Shown here: positions 59,006-64,000 of the stretch, piece after piece
Layout: every line of letters begins with the position of its first letter
How positions within the stretch are numbered: the first letter of the stretch is position 1
NCBI RefSeq assembly: GCF_020514095.1
Contig: NZ_VTKY01000002.1
Span: 248,001 to 312,000, forward strand
Reading direction: 5' to 3'
DNA: 64,000 nt
DNA from: Synechococcus sp. MU1643
GTDB taxonomy: Bacteria > Cyanobacteriota > Cyanobacteriia > PCC-6307 > Cyanobiaceae
Notes under the pieces: generated by a model
Databases searched by the model: none
Told to the model about the DNA's origin: nothing
The model's input: only the letters and a program-made list of their open reading frames with translations
Position numbers and translations under genes: made by a program

Positions 59006-59609
59006 TCACCAGCTCCACGGAGTCGGCCAGATCCTGCTTGCCGGTGTCGATCTTGAGCTCGGGCGTCTCCGGTGCTTCGTAGGGGCTCGAGATGCCGGTG
59101 AATTCCTTGATCTGCCCCGCCCGTGCCTTGGCGTACAGACCTTTGGGATCGCGGGATTCGCAGACCTCGAGATCAGCTGCGCAGAACACCTCGAGGAAGT
59201 CACCGTCCTTCACCAGGCCCCGGGCCTTGTCCCGGTCAGCACGGAAGGGAGAAACAAAGGCGGTCAGCACGATCACGCCCGCATCCAGGAACAGCTTGGC
59301 CACTTCACCGATGCGGCGGATGTTCTCCTCACGGTCGGCATCGGAAAAGCCCAGGTCTTTGCAGAGGCCGTGGCGAATGTTGTCCCCATCCAGCACGTAG
59401 GTGGCGAGTCCCCTCTCAAACAGAGCCGCGTTAACGGCATTGGCCAGGGTGCTCTTGCCGGAGCCGGACAGTCCGGTGAACCAAAGAATGGTGCTGCGGT
59501 GACCGCGCTGCTTCGAGCGCTCGTCGCGGCCCACCGAGGCCTCATGCCAGGCGATGTTGGTGGATGCACCCTTGTTGGTGAGTTCTCCGTAGGTAGGGCT
59601 GGCAGTCAT
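58965..59609 (-). CDS. cysC: Adenylylsulfate kinase
   Basis: Phosphorylates APS to PAPS for sulfate reduction and sulfation. From the ATG at 59609 it has 214 residues. The P-loop is LWFTGLSGSGKSTLANAVN (residues 43-61), then LDGDNIRHGLCKDLGFSDAD and LTAFVSPFRADRDKARGL. The N-terminal 30 residues (GASTNIAWHEASVGRDER) are also usual for CysC. No sulfurylase gene is adjacent. The longer frame to 59702 has no family sequence. Confidence 0.96.
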   Translation of the reverse strand: MTASPTYGELTNKGASTNIAWHEASVGRDERSKQRGHRSTILWFTGLSGSGKSTLANAVNAALFERGLATYVLDGDNIRHGLCKDLGFSDADREENIRRIGEVAKLFLDAGVIVLTAFVSPFRADRDKARGLVKDGDFLEVFCAADLEVCESRDPKGLYAKARAGQIKEFTGISSPYEAPETPELKIDTGKQDLADSVELVIKALQERGVIPAA

Positions 59610-59640
59610 GGCCACGGCATGAAGTGGCGGCCATTCTCCC

Positions 59641-59967
59641 TTAACCCCCAGCCCGTTTCGGCCGGTATCCCTCCTTGCTGAGTAGCTCGAGCGCCAGATC
59701 AACCTGATCTCCTTGCAGTTCGATCACGCCGTCCCTGGTGGTACCGCCACTGCCGATGCGTGATTTGAGCTTCTTAAGCAGCGCTTTGAAGCCCGCTGCA
59801 TCCAGCTCCAGCCCTCGAATCACCGTCACGGTTTTGCCCCCTTTGCCCCCGCGGGTGGGCTGCACCCGCACCATTTGTTGCGCCTTCGCCGTGGGATCCG
59901 CCGCAGGTCCGCTCGGTCGTTGCAGGCTCTCGGCACTGCTGAATTCCTGCCAGCCTCCCTTCGGCAT
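59641..59967 (-). CDS. SUI1/YciH-like translation factor
   Basis: A small protein of the eIF1/SUI1 fold, 108 residues from the ATG at 59967 (ATG at 59991 adds eight). The core is VRVQPTRGGKGGKTVTVIRG, then LLKKLKSRIGSGGTTRDGVI and LQGDQVDLALELLSKEGYRP, the typical YciH motifs. Bacterial members are thought to affect initiation fidelity. It is divergent from trpB and followed on the same strand by cysC. Confidence 0.92.
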   Translation of the reverse strand: MPKGGWQEFSSAESLQRPSGPAADPTAKAQQMVRVQPTRGGKGGKTVTVIRGLELDAAGFKALLKKLKSRIGSGGTTRDGVIELQGDQVDLALELLSKEGYRPKRAGG

Positions 59968-60066
59968 CCACCCATCGCAACCGGGTTGCATTGTCGATGA
60001 CTGCCCATGCGGCGCCCCATGGCGTGACCGCCTGCTTACGCTGACCCGACGCTCCGCCGTGGATCC

Positions 60067-61323
60067 GTGACCAGCACCCTGCCCAACACCAGCACTCCGG
60101 ATCCCTCCAGCCTGCAGCCAGCGGTGCGCCCCGGAGCCCACGGTCGCTTTGGACGATTCGGCGGCCAGTACGTGCCCGAGACCCTGATGCCGGCGTTGGC
60201 AGAACTAGAGCAAGCGGCGGTCCATGCTTGGAATGACCCAGCTTTCACCGCTGAGCTCAATCACCTGCTCAAGAACTACGTCGGCCGGGCGACACCGTTG
60301 TACGAGGCCGAGCGTCTCACCGCTCATTACCGCCGCCTCGATGGTGGCCCCCGCATCTGGCTGAAGCGAGAAGACCTCAACCACACCGGTGCCCACAAGA
60401 TCAACAACGCCCTTGGGCAGGCCCTGCTGGCGCTACGCATGGGCAAGAAGCGGATCATTGCCGAGACCGGTGCGGGTCAGCATGGCGTCGCCACGGCCAC
60501 GGTCTGTGCCCGCTTCGGTCTGGAGTGTGTGATCTACATGGGGGCGGAAGACATGCGCCGTCAAGCCCTCAACGTGTTCCGCATGCGCCTTCTGGGCGCC
60601 ACGGTGCAACCGGTGACGGCCGGCACCGCCACCCTCAAGGACGCCACCAGTGAAGCCATCCGCGACTGGGTGACCAATGTTGAGTCCACCCACTACATCC
60701 TGGGATCCGTTGCTGGTCCGCACCCCTACCCGATGTTGGTGCGGGATTTCCATGCCGTGATCGGCGAAGAGTCCAAGCAGCAGTGCCATGAGGCCTTCGG
60801 TCGGCTGCCCGATGTGCTGATGGCCTGCGTTGGCGGTGGCTCCAATGCCATGGGCCTTTTCCATCCTTTTGTTCAGGACACGTCTGTGCGTCTGATCGGT
60901 GTCGAGGCCGCTGGTGATGGCGTGGCCACCGGTCGCCATGCCGCGACGATCACCGAGGGCCGTGCCGGCGTGCTGCATGGCGCCATGAGCCTGCTGCTGC
61001 AGGACGGCGACGGCCAGGTGATGGAGGCCCACTCCATCAGTGCCGGTCTTGATTACCCCGGGGTTGGTCCGGAGCACAGCTACCTGCGTGAGATCGGGCG
61101 TGCTGAGTACGCCGCTGTCACCGATCAACAGGCCCTCGATGCCCTGCGCCTGGTGAGTGAGCTTGAGGGCATCATTCCCGCCCTGGAAACCGCCCACGCT
61201 TTCGCCTGGCTTGAGCAGCTTTGCCCCACCTTGGCTGATGGCACGGAAGTGGTGATCAACTGCTCCGGTCGCGGCGATAAGGACGTCAACACCGTGGCGG
61301 AGAAGCTGGGGGCTCAGCTCTGA
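60067..61323 (+). CDS. trpB: Tryptophan synthase beta chain
   Basis: Condenses indole with serine to form tryptophan. The 418-residue PLP enzyme from a GTG has [20 protein letters not shown], the PLP-lysine segment [55 protein letters not shown] and [20 protein letters not shown]. It is full length. trpA is not adjacent, as in other cyanobacteria with scattered trp genes. It converges on hrcA, 10 bases away. Confidence 0.98.
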   Translation: MTSTLPNTSTPDPSSLQPAVRPGAHGRFGRFGGQYVPETLMPALAELEQAAVHAWNDPAFTAELNHLLKNYVGRATPLYEAERLTAHYRRLDGGPRIWLKREDLNHTGAHKINNALGQALLALRMGKKRIIAETGAGQHGVATATVCARFGLECVIYMGAEDMRRQALNVFRMRLLGATVQPVTAGTATLKDATSEAIRDWVTNVESTHYILGSVAGPHPYPMLVRDFHAVIGEESKQQCHEAFGRLPDVLMACVGGGSNAMGLFHPFVQDTSVRLIGVEAAGDGVATGRHAATITEGRAGVLHGAMSLLLQDGDGQVMEAHSISAGLDYPGVGPEHSYLREIGRAEYAAVTDQQALDALRLVSELEGIIPALETAHAFAWLEQLCPTLADGTEVVINCSGRGDKDVNTVAEKLGAQL

Positions 61324-61333
61324 CGGTCTGGCT

Positions 61334-62308
61334 TCAGGCCAGCAGCAATTCCAGGTGCCGGGCCACCCGCTTCACCGCCGCCCGTGCCGTGGCATACGCC
61401 ATGCGCATCGGGCCCACCAGGGCCACATGGCCCAGCCCCTCGTTGCAGTGGTAGGGGGCCTGAACTACGGCACAGGCCTCCAGCGCTGGCTGCGGATGTT
61501 CGTCCCCGATCCACACCCGTGCGGATTCACCGCGGCTGATCAAGGTCCCAGGTTGCTCGTCGATCAGTTCAAGTAGCGGTCGAAGGCTGGACGTGCTTTC
61601 AAATTCCGGTTCGCTCACCAGCCTGGAGAGGCCATGCACCACCACTTGCGTGGAGTTGGTGGGTGTCGGCTGTTCAAGGGCGTTGCGCAGCACAGCGCCG
61701 CTGCTTAGCAGCTGCCTGGGCAGAGCCTCCCAGTTCAGGTCTCCCTGCTCGAGCTGTGCCGACGCCCAACGTTCCATCGCGGTGAGTTCGGTTTCAGCCC
61801 CGTGGGGAAGGCGCAGGTTGAGGTGGCTGGCCCGGCCACTGGCTTCCACCAGCATCACCAGCAGTCGATCACCGCTGGGCACCAGACGGATCGTCTCCAA
61901 TTGGCGGTTCTCCTGCTGCGGTTGGGTGATCAGGCTCATCAGGCCGGTGAAATCCGTCAGCCGCCGTGCCACATGCATCAGCAGGTCGTCCAAACCGGCC
62001 CAACGAAGACTGAGTCCGGTGAGCTCCCGTTCCAGGTGTTGAACGGCGATGCCGGGTTCTGGTAGCAGCGCATCCACGTAGTGCCGGTATCCCATCGGAC
62101 TGGGAACGCGTCCTGCGGACGTGTGCGGTTGCTGCAGCAGTCCGCGGCGCTCAAGTGCCCCCATGGCGGAGCGAATGGTGGCGGAGCTGGCAGGGATGCC
62201 GAAGCGTTGCACCAGGGTGCGGCTGCCCACCGGCTCCATCGTGTCGACGTAGTGGTGCACCGTCGCCTGAAGCACCTGTTCTTGCCGAAGGGACAGGGGC
62301 TTGCTCAT
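61334..62308 (-). CDS. hrcA: Heat-inducible transcription repressor HrcA
   Basis: Represses chaperonin genes by binding CIRCE. The 324-residue product has the N-terminal winged helix with LRQEQVLQATVHHYVDTMEP and VGSRTLVQRFGIPASSATIR, then MGALERRGLLQQPHTSAGRV, typical of HrcA. The C-terminal GAF-like segment ends in VVQAPYHCNEGLGHVALVGP and RMAYATARAAVKRVA. Its start overlaps the rhodanese stop (62308). No CIRCE element was seen in the window, so its targets lie elsewhere. Confidence 0.95.
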   Translation of the reverse strand: MSKPLSLRQEQVLQATVHHYVDTMEPVGSRTLVQRFGIPASSATIRSAMGALERRGLLQQPHTSAGRVPSPMGYRHYVDALLPEPGIAVQHLERELTGLSLRWAGLDDLLMHVARRLTDFTGLMSLITQPQQENRQLETIRLVPSGDRLLVMLVEASGRASHLNLRLPHGAETELTAMERWASAQLEQGDLNWEALPRQLLSSGAVLRNALEQPTPTNSTQVVVHGLSRLVSEPEFESTSSLRPLLELIDEQPGTLISRGESARVWIGDEHPQPALEACAVVQAPYHCNEGLGHVALVGPMRMAYATARAAVKRVARHLELLLA

Positions 62309-62664
62309 CAGTAGCGGGGAACGCTGGGATCAACCTGAAGGCTCCAGGCATCAATGCCTCCCTCAAGGTTCCACACCTCAAGGCCCCAAGGTTGGTCCAG
62401 CAGCCACAGGCCGAAGTGGTAGCTGCGCATGCCGGCATGGCAGACCACCACGACGGGTTGATCGGGTTTGAGGTCGGCCTGCAGTGTTCCAAGCCATGCA
62501 TTGGATTGGCTCAGGGGGCGGTGCAGCACCGCACCTGGGAAGGCAGCGATCGCGAGCTCAGCCTCCTCGCGCACATCCACCAATTGCGGGGAAGGTCGCT
62601 CGCTTTGCAGCCATTGCTGCAGTTCAGAGGCTTGGATTGGTTGTGGTTGTTGGGATTGGCCCAT
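62308..62664 (-). CDS. Rhodanese-domain sulfurtransferase
   Basis: A single rhodanese domain of 118 residues. It contains QLVDVREEAELAIAAFPGAV and the active-site loop VVVVCHAGMRSYHFGLWLLD with the catalytic Cys75, so it should be able to carry persulfide. Its stop overlaps the hrcA start by one base, so they are probably cotranscribed. It is divergent from the DUF3352 gene by 17 bases. Donor and acceptor are unknown. Confidence 0.93.
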   Translation of the reverse strand: MGQSQQPQPIQASELQQWLQSERPSPQLVDVREEAELAIAAFPGAVLHRPLSQSNAWLGTLQADLKPDQPVVVVCHAGMRSYHFGLWLLDQPWGLEVWNLEGGIDAWSLQVDPSVPRY

Positions 62665-62681
62665 GGCGCCATTCTGCGGTG

Positions 62682-64000
62682 ATGGACAAAAATGAGGCGA
62701 CCCGAGACCGCCGGCCCATGAAGGCTCGCCCCTTCCTCAGCGCTGCCGGCGCTGTGCTGTTGTCGCTGCTTTTGCTGGCCGTTGGCCTGCTCTGGACCAT
62801 GAACCGCCAGAGCCCCCTGCAGCTGGCAGAGCAGCCGTTGCATCTGCCTCGGGCGGCCCGGTTTGTGCCCCGGGATGCTGATTTGTCCCTCCATTGGCTG
62901 GCCGATCCCGGACGGTTGCCGGCCTATGCCCAGGCCGTTGCCCCTGCCTCCCAACGCCGCGATGCCCGTGATGGCGCCCGGCAGTGGCGCGAAGGCGTCT
63001 TTGCCTTGGCGGGCCTCCAGTTCGGTCTTGAGCTGGAGCCCTGGCTTGGTGAGGAGGTCAGCCTCACCCTCATCGATGGGGACACCAACGCCGGTTGGGT
63101 GTTGGCTTTAACCAGTCGGGATAACGATGGCGCCCGGCGATTTCTGCAACGGTTCTGGCAGACCCGCAGCTTGGCGGGCACCGACCTGCAGATCAGCAGT
63201 TATCGCGGCATCGGTGTGATTAGCGGCCAGGGAGCGTTGGTGGGGCATGACCCCCAACCCCTGGCCACGGCCTTGATTGACGACGACTTGCTCCTCGTGG
63301 CCTCAGGCCGGGGCGTGCTGGAGCAGGCCCTCGATGTCTCGCAGCTCCCGGATCAGCATCAGCTGGGGGATCAACGCCTGCAGCGTCAGGTGGCTGAGCT
63401 CGGCGAGGGCGTGGCTCTGTTGACGGCATCGCCCCACGCCCTTGAGCATTGGTTGCAGCTGCCGGAGCTGGTGGCCCAACGGGACGACCTGAGCGGACTC
63501 GTGGCATCACTGCGGCCGGAGGGTTCAACCCTGGCGGTGGATGGGAGGCTGGGGTTCCAGCAAGCCCTTGGCACTGCCCCCTGGCCTGGGCTCACGGATC
63601 TGACCGCTTCGGCCGGCGGCCATGCCCGCTGGCTGGCTCATCTGCAGAGTCCAGCCCGTTTGTTGGATCCCAGCGAAAACCATCCGTTGGCCCAGTGGTT
63701 CGCTCCTGTGTTGGAGCAGCACTTGGCGGACCGGCCGGCGGCAGATGCTGTTGTTGAAGCCGATGACGGCCCTCTCCTCTGGCAGGACCAACCCGAGGGC
63801 TGGCTGCTGGCCACCCGCCCGCAAAACCCTGCCCGGGATGCGGTGGACGCCCGTTTGCAGGAGCAGGGTCTGACCCGTTCTGAGCTGGAGGGCGATGGAG
63901 AGGTGTTGAGCGTTTGGACGCGTCTGGTGCGCCAGCGGGGACGCCAGCCGGGGGTGGACGCTCAATTGGCCGTGGCTCAGGTTCGCTCGTCAGCGTTGAA
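62682..64000 (+). CDS. DUF3352 family membrane-anchored protein (cut by window edge)
   Basis: Reads from the ATG at 62682 (a second ATG at 62718 is also plausible) to the window edge, at least 439 residues. A single membrane anchor lies near the N-terminus (FLSAAGAVLLSLLLLAVGLLW). The next region, PRAARFVPRDADLSLHWLAD and FGLELEPWLGEEVSLTLIDG with later GGHARWLAHL, fits the cyanobacterial DUF3352 pattern. The bulk would face the periplasm or lumen. It is divergent from the rhodanese gene. Function unknown; the C-terminus is not visible. Confidence 0.85.
   Translation, partial: MDKNEATRDRRPMKARPFLSAAGAVLLSLLLLAVGLLWTMNRQSPLQLAEQPLHLPRAARFVPRDADLSLHWLADPGRLPAYAQAVAPASQRRDARDGARQWREGVFALAGLQFGLELEPWLGEEVSLTLIDGDTNAGWVLALTSRDNDGARRFLQRFWQTRSLAGTDLQISSYRGIGVISGQGALVGHDPQPLATALIDDDLLLVASGRGVLEQALDVSQLPDQHQLGDQRLQRQVAELGEGVALLTASPHALEHWLQLPELVAQRDDLSGLVASLRPEGSTLAVDGRLGFQQALGTAPWPGLTDLTASAGGHARWLAHLQSPARLLDPSENHPLAQWFAPVLEQHLADRPAADAVVEADDGPLLWQDQPEGWLLATRPQNPARDAVDARLQEQGLTRSELEGDGEVLSVWTRLVRQRGRQPGVDAQLAVAQVRSSAL

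Overview
The window looks like the compact, GC-rich core chromosome of a marine picocyanobacterium, most likely a Synechococcus of the marine subcluster. The lineage call rests on gene content: ndhH of the photosynthetic NDH-1 complex, chlM (Mg-protoporphyrin IX methyltransferase), a five-gene phylloquinone block, several proteins of cyanobacterial families (DUF3747, DUF3285, DUF2752), a cyanobacterial-type ArgJ, and a translation gene block in the usual picocyanobacterial order. No tRNA, rRNA, insertion sequence, prophage, CRISPR array or toxin/defence island was recognised. Almost every base is coding or lies in a short spacer.

Layout: 1-7.4 kb holds speA (cut by the window edge), ndk, thiO, gatB, a 2-oxoglutarate oxygenase, coaE and argJ. 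7.4-11.3 kb holds two small hypothetical genes, a UbiB-family kinase, eno and a glyoxalase. 11.3-17.7 kb is clpB followed by secE-nusG-rplK-rplA-rplJ-rplL, with an L10 leader before rplJ and a terminator after rplL. 17.8-25 kb holds a DUF3747 protein, rnhA, pyrD, a CobC/CobD-like aminotransferase, murG, a 3-hydroxyisobutyrate dehydrogenase-like enzyme and small secreted hypotheticals. 25-34.1 kb holds pgk, a RbgA-like GTPase, a pseudouridine synthase, a duplicated ABC ATPase, a bifunctional (p)ppGpp synthetase/hydrolase, DUF2062 and mnmE. 34.1-38.9 kb is nadC, argS, hisC and asparaginase. 38.8-42.5 kb is a minus-strand run: prfB, DUF3285, ybeY, dgkA, trpG, MBL-like. 42.6-48.7 kb is a glutaredoxin, gshB and the phylloquinone block (menF divergent from menA-menC-menE, with a DHNA-CoA thioesterase convergent at the end). 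48.8-57.9 kb holds ndhH, rsmH, a cysteine desulfurase, a response regulator, a pseudouridine synthase, chlM, nagA, purE and two genes broken by single stop codons. 57.9-64 kb holds an AI-2E-family permease, cysC, a SUI1-like factor, trpB, hrcA, a rhodanese and a DUF3352 protein cut by the window edge.

The genes are mainly housekeeping: translation, amino-acid, nucleotide and quinone synthesis, glycolysis, redox and stringent response. I did not find a convincing undescribed multi-gene system. The observations most worth following are: two membrane-protein genes each interrupted by one in-frame stop (48860-49234 and 57281-57898); the prfB recoding site; an 18-bp perfect inverted repeat at the chlM/pseudouridine-synthase junction; a Yfr1-like motif between rplL and the DUF3747 gene; terminators embedded in the coding ends of convergent neighbours; and five convergent gene pairs that share a single 4-nt two-strand stop. 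All calls were made by reading the sequence, with no database search.
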